Positions 1-7,880 of a DNA stretch of 53,440 nucleotides are shown one piece after another. Origin of the DNA: Sulfurisoma sp. (GTDB taxonomy: Bacteria > Pseudomonadota > Gammaproteobacteria > Burkholderiales > Rhodocyclaceae); assembly GCA_030691075.1 (NCBI GenBank), contig JAUYFI010000058.1, forward strand, positions 1 through 53,440, read 5' to 3'. The translations under genes were made by a program, and so were the position numbers. How positions within the stretch are numbered: position 1 is the first letter of the stretch; each line of letters begins with the position of its first letter. Below the pieces are notes generated by a model. The model had not been told where the DNA came from and did no database searches. It was given only the letters and a program-made list of their open reading frames with translations.

Positions 1-73
1 TCCAGAAATCTCCGGAGCTTGCTGCCGTGGGTTAGTCATGCGCAACCCCTTACCTCAACTTCTTTCCCTTCCA

Positions 74-222
74 TTTCGGCATCGTGAACACCTGTTTCGG
101 AACCGTGAACACCGATTTCGGAATTCCCGAAAAGTGTTCACCATCAACCGAAACAGCCGTTCACCATCAACCGAAATCAGTGTTCACGTTCAACCGAAAT
201 GGGTGTTCACCATCGACCGAAA
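74..222. repeat. Cluster of IS21-like terminal repeats
   Basis: Four direct units of the form GTTCACC-N4-ACCGAAA start near 135, 157, 180 and 203 (period about 22-23 bp). Two units in inverted orientation (TTTCGG-N4-GTGAACACC) lie at 74-113. The two sets meet at the palindrome TTTCGGAATTCCCGAAA (116-132). Multiple short repeats at the ends are typical of IS21-family elements, so this looks like two element ends facing each other; that attribution is from general knowledge. No istA or istB gene follows. A short frame ending in TAG near base 33 could be the tail of a gene cut by the window edge, but it is too short to name. An iteron array is the alternative. Confidence 0.5.
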
Positions 223-284
223 TACGCAGCTTCGGTGGCTACGTCGGGGAATACTGGGTCAGCGCGCGTTGCGCGACTGTCACG

Positions 285-456
285 CAGCCGGGCAGGGGTA
301 AATTCGCCGCTGCGCGTCGAGCTTTAACATAACAGACCATTACCCAAAATCGGCCAGTCGCTGCGCAGGGCTTCGCTTGGTGGCCGACCGCTGCGCGCCC
401 TGCGGGTTCGGGCAATGGTCTGTTATGTCTTGCGCCCCGGCCCGGACAACGGCTAT
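285..456 (+). repeat. Structured non-coding repeat, copy A
   Basis: A long hairpin: 327-345 pairs with 410-428 (19 bp, one mismatch) around a 64-nt loop. A second copy lies inverted at 13952-14113 with the same 19-bp stem length and the same 64-nt loop length. The flanks CAGCCGGGCAGGGGTAAAT (285-303) and the 28 bp at 429-456 are nearly identical in both copies, while the inner 12 bp of the stem differ at seven positions with pairing kept. Stem ends ACATAAC/GTTATGT resemble integron recombination-site boxes, but conservation outside the boxes argues against a plain attC site. No coding function seen. Confidence 0.6.
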
Positions 457-714
457 TTCGGTTCGCTTTGCTCAGGCTGTTTATTCAGGCGCTGCGCGCT
501 GGTTGGTGTTGATGCCCCGCCCGCCCTGCGGTCGGCCTGCGGCGGCTCGCGCTGCGCTGCTCGTTCCCGCCTCGGCCGCCCAGCTTCCCGTCTGCCCCGG
601 AGGGGCTCCCTGCACACCAAAGGCCATGAAAAGTCGGCGCTGGCGAGACGGCGGTGGTCGGGCAAGCGGCTTGGCTGTTTTGCTAGCCCGGTGCTAGCCA
701 GCCACAAATGATTA
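457..714. other. Non-coding stretch, no gene recognised
   Basis: GC-rich sequence continuing from repeat copy A. Weak similarity to the flank of copy B goes on for some distance (GGCGCTGCGCGCTGG here, GGCGCTGTGCGCTGG in copy B), so the element may be longer than its conserved core. Open frames exist in several phases but none resembles a known protein. A copy of the 26-bp motif is listed separately. Confidence 0.5.
629..653 (+). repeat. 26-bp interspersed motif
   Basis: Reads AAAAGTCGGCGCTGGCGAGA followed by CGGCG. The same motif, in either orientation, lies between genes at 9364, 14412, 14743, 24282 and 48463, with weaker matches inside reading frames near 2090, 30648 and 43627. Behaves like a REP-type short interspersed repeat. 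Confidence 0.6.
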
Positions 715-736
715 GGGGCTAGCCTTGGCTAACCCC
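715..736 (-). terminator. Hairpin after tRNA-Arg(ACG)
   Basis: Inverted repeat GGGGCTAGCC-TT-GGCTAACCCC starting 9 nt beyond the 3' end of the minus-strand tRNA. One pair is imperfect and there is no strong T run, so it may end or help process the tRNA transcript rather than act as a classic intrinsic terminator. Confidence 0.4.
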
Positions 737-745
737 TTGATTTTC

Positions 746-822
746 TGGTGCGCCCGGAGAGATTCGAACTCCCTACCCCTTGGTTCGTAGCCAAGTACTC
801 TATCCAGATGAGCTACGGGCGC
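746..822 (-). tRNA. tRNA-Arg (anticodon ACG)
   Basis: Read on the minus strand, this 77-nt sequence folds into a complete cloverleaf. The 7-bp acceptor GCGCCCG/CGGGCGC is perfect, the anticodon stem CTTGG/CCAAG frames the loop CTACGAA, and the T loop is TTCGAAT. CCA is encoded. Anticodon ACG decodes CGN arginine codons after wobble A-to-I editing. It lies upstream of no obvious partner gene and is followed by a hairpin at 715-736. Confidence 0.97.
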
Positions 823-856
823 CTTGCTTGAGGGCGCGAAGTATAACAGAACTTTT

Positions 857-2647
857 TTAACCCGCCACGACGCGATTCTTGCCCGAGCGCTTGGCCAGGT
901 ACATCGCCTGGTCGGCGCGCTTGATCGCGTCCATCGGGGCTTCGTCACCATGCAGTTCGGCCACGCCGCAGCTGAAGGTAATCAGCACCTTGTCGTTCTT
1001 GTGCAGGAAAAAACGCTTGGTCAGCTCGCGCTGCACCCGCACCATCGCGGTCACGGCGTCGTCGAGCGTGGTATCCGGCAGCAGCACCACGAACTCCTCG
1101 CCGCCGTAGCGCGCCAGGGTGTCCTGCGGCCGGATGGTTTCCTTCGTTACCTGAGTCAGATGCACCAGCGCGGCGTCGCCGGCGTCGTGGCCGAGCGAGT
1201 CATTGAGCTTCTTGAAATTGTCGATATCGAGCAGCGCCATGCACAGCGTAGTGCCATGACGCTTGACCCGCGACACCTCGGTGTCGATGGCCTCATCCAT
1301 GCCCTTGCGGTTGAGCGCACCGGTCAGCGCGTCGTGGCGCATCACGTCACCAGCATCGGATAGCTCGGTCTGCAGGCGGGCAATTTCCTGCTCCGCCTCG
1401 GTCACTCGGCTCTTCATCTCGGTCAGTTCGTCACGCGAGCGCTGCGCAGAGAGTTGGATCACCCGGGTCTCGCGCATCACCTCGTCGAGCACGTCGGACA
1501 GTTCGCCGATGTCGTTGGTTCGGCTGATCTTCTTCGCGCAAGACTCGATCTTGTCGTGATAGCCGCCAGTCTCGTCGGTGAAGCTCGCCAGGCGATCGAC
1601 GAAGGTGGCAAGCATGGCCTTGAGGCGGTCGCGGGCGTCGTTGAGGTGCTTCTTCAGCGTGCTCTGCTTGACAATGACTTCCTTGAGGCAACGCTCGACA
1701 TCATCGAGCCGGCGCAGGTTAAGCGGTTGGCTGACGATGTCCAGCACCACCGAGACCTGGCCCTGCAGCCACTGGTCGTCAAGGATCAGCTCGTTGATGT
1801 TGACGATAATGAGTTGCAGCAGCTTGAGCAGGGCAGCCTTGAGTTCGGCCTGGTCCTCGGCGACGAAATTCAGGCGGTAGCTGAACTTCTTCATGCGCGC
1901 CGCAAACGTGGCGATGTCCTCGGTCGAACGCGTCGCGCGCACGGCCGCCGCCAGTTGCCTGGCCTCGTCCGCCAAGTCGGGCGTCTCGACCAGCAATACG
2001 CCGATGGCATTCTCGAGCAGTTGGCCGATCAGATCCTTGAGGTCGCCGCCGAGCTGGCGAGTCTGGGCGGGCGCGGCAGCCGCCGCCGCAAAAGTCGGCT
2101 CTGGCGGAACGGCGGTATCCGCGGCCACGGCCGCTGTGGGCGTCGCCTCGGTCAGTTTCAACGCCTCGCTGCTGGAGACGCCCTGCGACCAGGCGCGCAG
2201 CAGCGACTGCAGCCGCCCGTGCAGCGTTTCCGGCGTGCCGGACGAGGCGAGTACATGCTCCAGGGACTCGCGCTTGCGCGCCGTGGTCAGCTCGGCGTGG
2301 CGCGCCTCGAACTGGACGACGAGGTCGCGGATCAGCGCCGCCCAGGCCGGCGGCTCGGCGGCGGACTTGTCGAGCATGTCGACCAGCGCGACCTTGAGAC
2401 CGTCCCAGCTCTTGCCCGCCACGGCGCCGTCGAGCTGACGCGCGAAACGCATCTGCTCGGGCGTGTTGCGCGGCAGCGCGCCGGCCAGGTGCTTCAGCGC
2501 CCTTTCGGGAAAGCCTTCGGCCGCCGTCGTGCCCGATATCTCATGGTACAGCGCGTGATAATTGTCGGGCGTCGGCGGAATGCGGCGCATCGCCAGTTGG
2601 CGCAGCGTCTCGCGGGCGATATCCGAGGGTTGGGTCAGTGTGGTCAT
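857..2647 (-). CDS. Diguanylate cyclase (GGDEF domain)
   Basis: 596-residue protein, third gene of a kinase-regulator-cyclase operon. The C-terminal GGDEF domain (about residues 430-593) carries GGEEF at about 515-519, the active form of the motif that makes c-di-GMP from two GTP, and an RPQD inhibitory site five residues before it, so product inhibition is expected. The long N-terminal region begins with a segment containing PTPDNYHALYHEI, seen in betaproteobacterial GGDEF proteins, then helical and coiled-coil stretches; no membrane segments are visible. I chose the ATG at 2647, 4 nt after the regulator stop, over an upstream TTG that would overlap that gene. Near residues 178-186 the frame runs through a copy of the 26-bp motif (2090), inside an Ala/Pro-rich linker. 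Confidence 0.9.
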   Translation of the reverse strand: MTTLTQPSDIARETLRQLAMRRIPPTPDNYHALYHEISGTTAAEGFPERALKHLAGALPRNTPEQMRFARQLDGAVAGKSWDGLKVALVDMLDKSAAEPPAWAALIRDLVVQFEARHAELTTARKRESLEHVLASSGTPETLHGRLQSLLRAWSQGVSSSEALKLTEATPTAAVAADTAVPPEPTFAAAAAAPAQTRQLGGDLKDLIGQLLENAIGVLLVETPDLADEARQLAAAVRATRSTEDIATFAARMKKFSYRLNFVAEDQAELKAALLKLLQLIIVNINELILDDQWLQGQVSVVLDIVSQPLNLRRLDDVERCLKEVIVKQSTLKKHLNDARDRLKAMLATFVDRLASFTDETGGYHDKIESCAKKISRTNDIGELSDVLDEVMRETRVIQLSAQRSRDELTEMKSRVTEAEQEIARLQTELSDAGDVMRHDALTGALNRKGMDEAIDTEVSRVKRHGTTLCMALLDIDNFKKLNDSLGHDAGDAALVHLTQVTKETIRPQDTLARYGGEEFVVLLPDTTLDDAVTAMVRVQRELTKRFFLHKNDKVLITFSCGVAELHGDEAPMDAIKRADQAMYLAKRSGKNRVVAG

Positions 2648-2651
2648 GGCG

Positions 2652-3293
2652 TTATTCGACGAGGCCGTGCTCAAGGCCGTAGCGGATCATCTCGGCATTG
2701 CTGCGCAGGCCGGTTTTCTCGATGATGCGGGCGCGGAAGGTGCTGATGGTCGCCACCGCCAGGTTGAGCTCCTCGGCGATCTGCGTCAGCGGGCGGCCGA
2801 CCGCGATCATGCGGAAGACCTCGAACTCGCGGTCGGTGAGCAACTCGTGCAATGGCTTTTCGCTGTCGCTGGCAATGGCATCGGCCAGCTGCATCGCCAC
2901 GGTCGCGCTCACGTATTTCTTGCCCTGCGCCACCTGGCGGATCGCGGTGACCAGCAGCTCGGGCGCGCTCTGCTTGGTCAAGTAGCCGGAGGCGCCGGCC
3001 TTGATGGCGCGCACCGCGTATTGTTCCTCGGGGTGCATCGACAGCATCAGCACCGGCAGCCGCGGGAACTCCTTTTTCAACTGCTTCAGGGTATCGATGC
3101 CGTTGCGGTTGGGCATGGTCACGTCGAGCAGGAAGACGTCCCATTGCTGCTGCCGCGCCAGTTGCATCGCGTCGGCGCCGTCGTCGGCCTCGCCGGCGAC
3201 GACGAGGTCGTCGGTCTCCGACAGTATCTGCTTGAGCCCCTGGCGGACGATGGCGTGATCGTCGGCGATGAGAACATGAATCTTGTTGGCCAT
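2652..3293 (-). CDS. NarL/FixJ-family response regulator
   Basis: 213 residues. An N-terminal receiver domain (1-125) has the acidic pair Asp11-Asp12, the phospho-acceptor Asp57 in the segment VFLLDVTMP and the conserved Lys in YLTKQ. A LuxR-type helix-turn-helix (about 150-210) begins LTDREFEVFRMIAVG. Such proteins bind DNA as dimers when phosphorylated. The gene starts 8 nt after the histidine kinase stop and ends 4 nt before the GGDEF start, so the kinase is the obvious phosphate donor and the diguanylate cyclase is co-expressed. Target genes cannot be read from the sequence. Length and architecture are normal for the family. Confidence 0.95.
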   Translation of the reverse strand: MANKIHVLIADDHAIVRQGLKQILSETDDLVVAGEADDGADAMQLARQQQWDVFLLDVTMPNRNGIDTLKQLKKEFPRLPVLMLSMHPEEQYAVRAIKAGASGYLTKQSAPELLVTAIRQVAQGKKYVSATVAMQLADAIASDSEKPLHELLTDREFEVFRMIAVGRPLTQIAEELNLAVATISTFRARIIEKTGLRSNAEMIRYGLEHGLVE

Positions 3294-3301
3294 GTGCTTT
3301 C

Positions 3302-4828
3302 TCAGAACAGGTTGCGCTGCAGGTCTTCCTCGTCGCGGGCCGGCTCCACGTCGCGTCGCTCCGGCACCCGCAGCGCGATGTGCGTGCCGCCGCTTTCCCC
3401 GGCGGCGACGCTGAAGTCGCCGGCCAGGCTATGCACGCGCTCGCGGATGCCGCGCAGCCCGAACGACTTGGGCTTGGCGAGGTCGCCCTCGGAAATGCCC
3501 CTGCCATTATCGCGTATTTCGAGGGAGATACTACCGTTTTCGCGGCGCATGCGCAGCACCACCAGCGAGGCATGGGCATGCTTGGCGATGTTGGTCAGCG
3601 TCTCCTGCACGATGCGGAACAGCGCCAGCGAGGTATCCGGATCGGGCTCGATACCCTCGTCGTCGCACTGCACGCGGCAGGTGATGCCGAAACGCTTGGC
3701 AAAGTCGTCGGCCTGGCAGCGCACCGCCTCGGCCAGGCCGAACTCCTTGAGGATGCCGGGACGCAGCTCGCGCGCGACGCGGCTGGCCGTGGCCATGGCC
3801 TGATCGAGCAGCGTCCCGATGGCCTGGGCCTTTTCGCGCGGGCCCGCCGGCGTGGCCGGCAATTTCGCGGTCAGCAGATTGGTCTCGATCTTGATCGCGA
3901 CCAGCAGGCTGCCGATCTCGTCATGGATGTCGCGCGCGATGCGCTCGCGTTCCTCCTCTCGCACCACCTCGAGGTGGGAGGAGAGCTCCGACAACTGCTC
4001 GCGCGAGCGGCGCAACTGTGCCTCGATCTCCTTGCTTTCCGATATGTCGCTGGCGATGCCCTGCCACACCGTGTCAGCGTGGTCGCCGTGGCGCGGCGTC
4101 GAGCTCAGGCTGATCCAGCGGCCGCGCGCGCGGCCCTTCAACCGGCCTTCCCATTCGAGCGGCAGGCCAGACTGCGCCGAGGCGGCGAAGGCATCCTCGA
4201 GGCGGCGGCGGTCGGCGGCCTCGAAGGCGTCGAAAAAGCGCTTGGCGGAGTAGAGAATCTCGTGCTGCTTGATGCCGAGCAGACGGTGGCAGCCGTCGCC
4301 GACGAAAAGGAAGCGGAAATCGCCTCCACTCTCGCGGAGAAGCTGGAACACCATGCCAGGCAGGCTCGATGCCAGCGCCCGGAAGCGCGCCTCGCTGTCC
4401 TTCAGCATCTCCAGCGCGGCACGATGCTCGGCGCGGTGACGCGCCTCGCGAATCTCGCGCTCCAGCGCCGGCGCCAGGCGGTCGAGACGGTCGCTCGACA
4501 CCACATCGTGGGTGCCAGCCTTCATGGCGCGAATCGCTGCCCTCTCATCCTGCGGCGTCACGACGATCAGGCAAGGAATATCCAGGCCCTGCTGGTGAAT
4601 CGCCTTCAACACGATCGACGCACTCATCGCCGTCTCGCCATGCAGGTAGATGCAGCCGTCCCAGGCCTGCTCGCGCAAAGCGGAACGCAGCGCGGTCGGA
4701 GTCGCCACCCGAACCGAGTGGATCGCCATGCCGGCCTGCGACAACCGCGCCGACACCGCCTCGGCGCGCTCTTCGGCGGCCGCGATCATCAGCAGGTTGA
4801 TTGAAGCATCGTGCGAGGTATGCGCCAT
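3302..4828 (-). CDS. Hybrid-like PAS sensor histidine kinase (NarX/DegS type)
   Basis: 508 residues from the ATG at 4828. Residues 1-125 have a receiver-like pattern (start INLLMIAAAEE, end IRAMKAGTHDVV) but lack the acidic pair and the phospho-acceptor Asp, so it is a degenerate pseudo-receiver. A PAS domain follows (about 155-270). A HisKA_3 segment has the phospho-acceptor His302 in RIARDIHDE, and an HATPase_c domain shows N-box ETLTNIAKHAHAS, DNGRGIS and GLRGIRERV. There are no transmembrane helices, so it is probably a cytoplasmic sensor. It heads an operon with a response regulator and a diguanylate cyclase. Earlier start codons up to 4903 would run into tRNA-Thr; an ATG cluster near 4864 remains possible. 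Confidence 0.88.
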   Translation of the reverse strand: MAHTSHDASINLLMIAAAEERAEAVSARLSQAGMAIHSVRVATPTALRSALREQAWDGCIYLHGETAMSASIVLKAIHQQGLDIPCLIVVTPQDERAAIRAMKAGTHDVVSSDRLDRLAPALEREIREARHRAEHRAALEMLKDSEARFRALASSLPGMVFQLLRESGGDFRFLFVGDGCHRLLGIKQHEILYSAKRFFDAFEAADRRRLEDAFAASAQSGLPLEWEGRLKGRARGRWISLSSTPRHGDHADTVWQGIASDISESKEIEAQLRRSREQLSELSSHLEVVREEERERIARDIHDEIGSLLVAIKIETNLLTAKLPATPAGPREKAQAIGTLLDQAMATASRVARELRPGILKEFGLAEAVRCQADDFAKRFGITCRVQCDDEGIEPDPDTSLALFRIVQETLTNIAKHAHASLVVLRMRRENGSISLEIRDNGRGISEGDLAKPKSFGLRGIRERVHSLAGDFSVAAGESGGTHIALRVPERRDVEPARDEEDLQRNLF

Positions 4829-4895
4829 GGGAGTGTTGATTCTAAAACGAGGCGGCATCATCATCCGATATACTTCGCGACGTACATGGTAGCGG

Positions 4896-4971
4896 GCCGG
4901 CATAGCTCAGTTGGTAGAGCAACCGCCTTGTAAGCGGTAGGTCGTCTGTTCGATTCAGACTGTCGGCACCA
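4896..4971 (+). tRNA. tRNA-Thr (anticodon TGT)
   Basis: 76-nt cloverleaf with acceptor GCCGGCA/TGTCGGC (one G-T pair), anticodon stem ACCGC/GCGGT around loop CTTGTAA, T arm GTCTG-TTCGATT-CAGAC and encoded CCA. Anticodon TGT reads ACA and, by wobble, other ACN threonine codons. It is divergent from the histidine kinase operon and followed directly by an IS21-family remnant. Confidence 0.97.
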
Positions 4972-5106
4972 ATCGAATCAAGTAGTTGGGTGGTTATTCC
5001 GTGTGGCATTTCTGCTTACCGGTTTCCATGTGGGCGGCGTGTAGGATTTGCCCGTCAATGTAGGCAGGCGCCAGAGGTAAAAGAGGACGCATGTTGACGT
5101 GCGCCG

Positions 5107-5150
5107 AAAATTGACCCTTTGAACGGAGTTCTGCGCGTTCAAAATTGACC
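5107..5150 (+). repeat. IS21-type left-end repeats (AAAATTGACC)
   Basis: Two direct copies of AAAATTGACC at 5107-5116 and 5141-5150, 34 bp apart. They precede a decayed istA start at 5207. Repeated short blocks just inside the end are a feature of IS21-family elements. The outer tip was not defined; it may lie near 5090. Confidence 0.5.
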
Positions 5151-5206
5151 GGGGTGTTCAACCTATCCTGTCTAATTCCCAGGCAGGGGACGAATGGGTG
5201 ATCACC

Positions 5207-5309
5207 ATGGAGAAGTTGGGAAATATCCGGCGGTTGTATTACCCGGGACGGATTGTCGGTATCCGAGATCGTGCGCAGGACGGACCTAAGCGGCCGAAAA
5301 ACGATTGAA
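5207..5309 (+). pseudogene. istA: Frameshifted N-terminal fragment of IS21-family transposase IstA
   Basis: The frame from ATG 5207 reads MEKLGNIRRLYY, then one extra C at about 5243 shifts the phase. In the +1 frame the sequence goes on RDGLSVSEIVRRTDLSGRKT, which is the familiar start of an IstA helix-turn-helix. Together they give the first ~34 residues of an otherwise ~500-residue transposase. Nothing of the catalytic DDE region or of istB follows: the glycosyltransferase gene starts at 5397. The remnant is dead and only marks an old insertion beside tRNA-Thr. Confidence 0.75.
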
Positions 5310-5396
5310 TCGGAGCGCAAGTTTAACTTGACATTTCCTGGATTCCGATGAGGCAGGAAAGTTTGTAGCCCCGCACAACACGATCCACCGAACAAC

Positions 5397-6371
5397 ATGA
5401 CCGAGCCAATAAACCAAGACCCCATCTGTGATGTCTCCATCGTCATCCCCGTCTACAACGAGGAAGACAATCTCCCCGACCTCGTCGCCCGCGTCGGCGA
5501 CGCCATGCAGCCTTCCGGCTTTTCCTTCGAGCTGATCTGCGTCGACGATGGCTCGCGCGACGGCTCTGCGCGGGTGCTGGCAGGGCTTGCGGCAAAGACG
5601 CCGTGGCTCAAGCCGCGCTACCTGATGCGCAACTACGGCCAGACGGCCGCGCTGCAGGCGGGCTTCGACGCCGTCAGCGGTCGCTACACGGTGACCCTCG
5701 ACGGCGATCTGCAGAACGACCCGCTCGACATTCCCGACCTGATCCGCACCCTCGAAACGCGTGCAGACATCAGTATGATCTCGGGCTGGCGACTGGCCCG
5801 CCAGGACAAGGCGCTATCGCGCAAGCTGCCCTCGATGCTGGCCAACCGGCTGATCTCCTGGGCCACTGGCGTGTCATTGCACGACTATGGCTGCGCCCTC
5901 AAGGCCTATCGCACCGAGCTGGTTAAGCGCATCCGTCTCTACGGCGAGCTGCACCGCTTCGTTCCGGTACTGGCCTTCGAGGCCGGCGCGAAGATTATCG
6001 AAGTGCCGGTGCGCCACCACGCGCGCACGCGCGGCCAGTCGAAGTACGGCATCGACCGCACCTTCCGCGTGTTGCTCGATCTCTTGCTGATGAAGTTCAT
6101 GCTGCGCTACCTGCACCGGCCGCTGCATGCCTTCGGCGGCGTCGGCCTGTGGATGCTGGTGCCCGGCGCGGGCATCCTCGGCTATCTGGGCATCATCAAG
6201 CTGCTGGGCGAAAACATCGGCGGGCGGCCGCTGCTGCTGCTCGGCATCATGCTGGCATTGATGGGCGTGCAGTTGATCGCCATCGGCCTGCTCGGCGAAA
6301 TTCTCATCCGCATCTACCACGAGCCCGAAGGGCGCGACCAGTACCGGCTGCGCGAACCGCCCGACCTGTGA
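5397..6371 (+). CDS. GT2-family glycosyltransferase (DPM1/ArnC type)
   Basis: 324 residues. The N-terminal catalytic domain has the GT-A nucleotide-sugar signature: SIVIPVYNEEDNLP near residue 15, CVDDGSRDGS near 55, and the metal-binding LDGDLQNDP near 103. Two C-terminal hydrophobic segments (about 240-300) anchor it in the inner membrane. This architecture transfers a sugar from a nucleotide donor to a polyprenyl phosphate. It overlaps the next gene, a flippase-like membrane protein, by 4 nt, so the pair may make and handle a lipid-linked sugar. The substrate is not readable from the sequence. An IS21 remnant lies directly upstream, so the promoter may lie partly in that remnant. Confidence 0.9.
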   Translation: MTEPINQDPICDVSIVIPVYNEEDNLPDLVARVGDAMQPSGFSFELICVDDGSRDGSARVLAGLAAKTPWLKPRYLMRNYGQTAALQAGFDAVSGRYTVTLDGDLQNDPLDIPDLIRTLETRADISMISGWRLARQDKALSRKLPSMLANRLISWATGVSLHDYGCALKAYRTELVKRIRLYGELHRFVPVLAFEAGAKIIEVPVRHHARTRGQSKYGIDRTFRVLLDLLLMKFMLRYLHRPLHAFGGVGLWMLVPGAGILGYLGIIKLLGENIGGRPLLLLGIMLALMGVQLIAIGLLGEILIRIYHEPEGRDQYRLREPPDL

Positions 6372-7312
6372 CAAAAATCATCCTCCGGGCGGCGGCCAGC
6401 CTCGGCTTGCTGGCCCTGGTGTTTTACTTCGCCGGGCCGGCGCGTATTTTTGCAGCCTTCGGCAACGCCAACCCGGCCTGGCTCGCCGTCGCGCTGCTGT
6501 CCTCCGTCGCGGCGAGCCTGACCAGCGCGCTGCGCTGGCATGCGCTGGCTGGCTGGCTGGGCATCGCCGTACCACGCACCGCGCTGATCGTCGCCTATTT
6601 TCGCGGCATCGCCGCCAACACCGTGCTGCCGGGGGCTACGTTGGGCGGCGACGCGTTGCGGGCCATGCAGTTGCAGCGCCTGGGCCATCCGCTGGCCGCC
6701 AGCGCCGCCAGCGTCGCGCTCGACCGCATGAGCGGGCTGTGGGTGCTGGTGGTGCTGTCGCTGGCCGTCACGGCCGGGGCGCAAATGGCCGCACTGCTAC
6801 CGCCGCAACTGCTGCCGCTGCCGCCGCTGCTCACCCTGGCGCTGGCCCTCGCCGTGCTGTCAGCGCCGACTTTTGCCTGGCTGGCCAGCCGTGCCTGGCA
6901 CATGCATCTGCCGGGGCCGCTGGAGCGCGCGCTGGCCGCCCTGCATGACCGGCCCGCGCCCGTCGCGCATCTCGTCGCCCAGTTCGCCTGGTCGGCCGGC
7001 GTGCAGGGTTTTTCCATCCTCGCCTTCGCGCTGGCCGGGCGCGCCGTCGGCCTCGACCTGCCGCTGTGGCTCTATGTCATCGCCGCCGGCCCGGTGTTCG
7101 TGCTCGCCGCGCTGCCGGTGAGCATCGGCGGCTGGGGCACGCGCGAGGCCGCCGCCGCCGTAACGCTGGGCCACTTCGGCGCCTCGACCGAACTCGCGGT
7201 GGCCGCCGCGCTGCTCTACGGCCTCTTCGCCGCGCTGCAGGGCGCCGTCGGCGCGCTGTCGCTGCTACTATCGAAAAAAACCGAGCATCCCCCACAGGAG
7301 AACCCGCAATGA
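6368..7312 (+). CDS. UPF0104/lysylphosphatidylglycerol synthetase-like membrane protein
   Basis: 314 residues from a GTG that overlaps the upstream stop (GTGA). Multiple hydrophobic segments and the motifs ALRWHALAGWLG, VLPGATLGGDALRAMQL and a Gly-rich SIGGWGTREAAA near the C-terminus match the flippase-like membrane family (UPF0104, related to AglD and the membrane part of MprF). The soluble aminoacyl-transferase domain of MprF is absent. Its translational coupling to a polyprenyl-phosphate-type glycosyltransferase suggests a role in membrane handling of a lipid-linked or lipid product; this is inference. The segment SAPTF near residue 167 overlaps a weak inverted match to the 26-bp motif. 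Confidence 0.8.
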   Translation: MTKIILRAAASLGLLALVFYFAGPARIFAAFGNANPAWLAVALLSSVAASLTSALRWHALAGWLGIAVPRTALIVAYFRGIAANTVLPGATLGGDALRAMQLQRLGHPLAASAASVALDRMSGLWVLVVLSLAVTAGAQMAALLPPQLLPLPPLLTLALALAVLSAPTFAWLASRAWHMHLPGPLERALAALHDRPAPVAHLVAQFAWSAGVQGFSILAFALAGRAVGLDLPLWLYVIAAGPVFVLAALPVSIGGWGTREAAAAVTLGHFGASTELAVAAALLYGLFAALQGAVGALSLLLSKKTEHPPQENPQ

Positions 7313-7779
7313 GCACCACCCCATCCGCCGTCGGTCTCGCCGTCCCCGACTTCAGCCTGCCGGCCACGGGCGGCGGCTTCACGCTTTCCGCCCATCGCGG
7401 CAAGCCGCTGGTGCTCTATTTCTATCCCAAGGACAGCACGCCGGGCTGCACCGTCGAGGCCCAGCAGTTCCGCGATCTCCACGGCGAATTCGCCCGGCTG
7501 GGCTGCGCCATCTACGGCATCTCGCGCGACTCCATCCGCTCGCACGAGAACTTCAAGGGCAAGCAGTGCCTGCCCTTCGAGCTGCTGGTCGATGCGGATG
7601 AGCTGGCCTGCCGCCTGTTCGACGTCATCAGGATGAAAAACATGTACGGCAAGCAGGTGCTGGGCATCCAGCGCAGCACCTTCCTGATCGACAAGGATGG
7701 CCGCCTCGCCCGGGAATGGCGGGCTGTCCGGGCCGACGGCCACGCCGCCGAGGTGCTGGCGGCGGTGAAGGCCCTTTGA
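7309..7779 (+). CDS. bcp: Thiol peroxidase, Bcp/PrxQ peroxiredoxin
   Basis: 156 residues. A thioredoxin-fold peroxiredoxin with the peroxidatic Cys47 in STPGCTVEAQQFRD; it reduces hydrogen peroxide and organic peroxides in the cytoplasm. The usual E. coli resolving Cys five residues later is a Gln-containing stretch here, so resolution may use another Cys or an external thiol. The start ATG overlaps the upstream stop (ATGA) and follows a good ribosome site (ACAGGAGAA, 7295-7303). It is the third gene of a tightly packed operon after the glycosyltransferase and flippase-like genes, and precedes phoH. Confidence 0.93.
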   Translation: MSTTPSAVGLAVPDFSLPATGGGFTLSAHRGKPLVLYFYPKDSTPGCTVEAQQFRDLHGEFARLGCAIYGISRDSIRSHENFKGKQCLPFELLVDADELACRLFDVIRMKNMYGKQVLGIQRSTFLIDKDGRLAREWRAVRADGHAAEVLAAVKAL

Positions 7780-7880
7780 TGACAAATCCGCGAAGAAGAG
7801 CCAAATCCCAACCCTCTTCCATGCCCGCGAGCGGCGCCGGCATGGCATCGTTTTCCCCGTCCCCTCCGCCAAGGATTTCC

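Larger units (their letters stand above)
4972..5396. other. Intergenic region filled by IS21 remnant
   Basis: Between tRNA-Thr and the glycosyltransferase gene. The middle (about 5090-5309) is the decayed end of an IS21-family element described separately. The outer parts hold no recognised gene. A minus-strand open frame from 5446 to 4994 runs across the remnant and has no family resemblance. Confidence 0.6.

Noticed and set aside
74..222. CRISPR array
   Set aside because: The units are only about 16 bp with 4-bp and about 6-bp gaps, in both orientations, with no spacers or cas genes.
327..428. Copy A as a classical integron attC site
   Set aside because: The end boxes ACATAAC/GTTATGT and the folded stem fit loosely, but the sequence outside the boxes is conserved in both copies, there is no cassette gene, and no integron integrase is in the window.
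4994..5446. 150-codon minus-strand frame between tRNA-Thr and the glycosyltransferase
   Set aside because: It runs across the IS21 remnant and into the glycosyltransferase start, and resembles no protein family.
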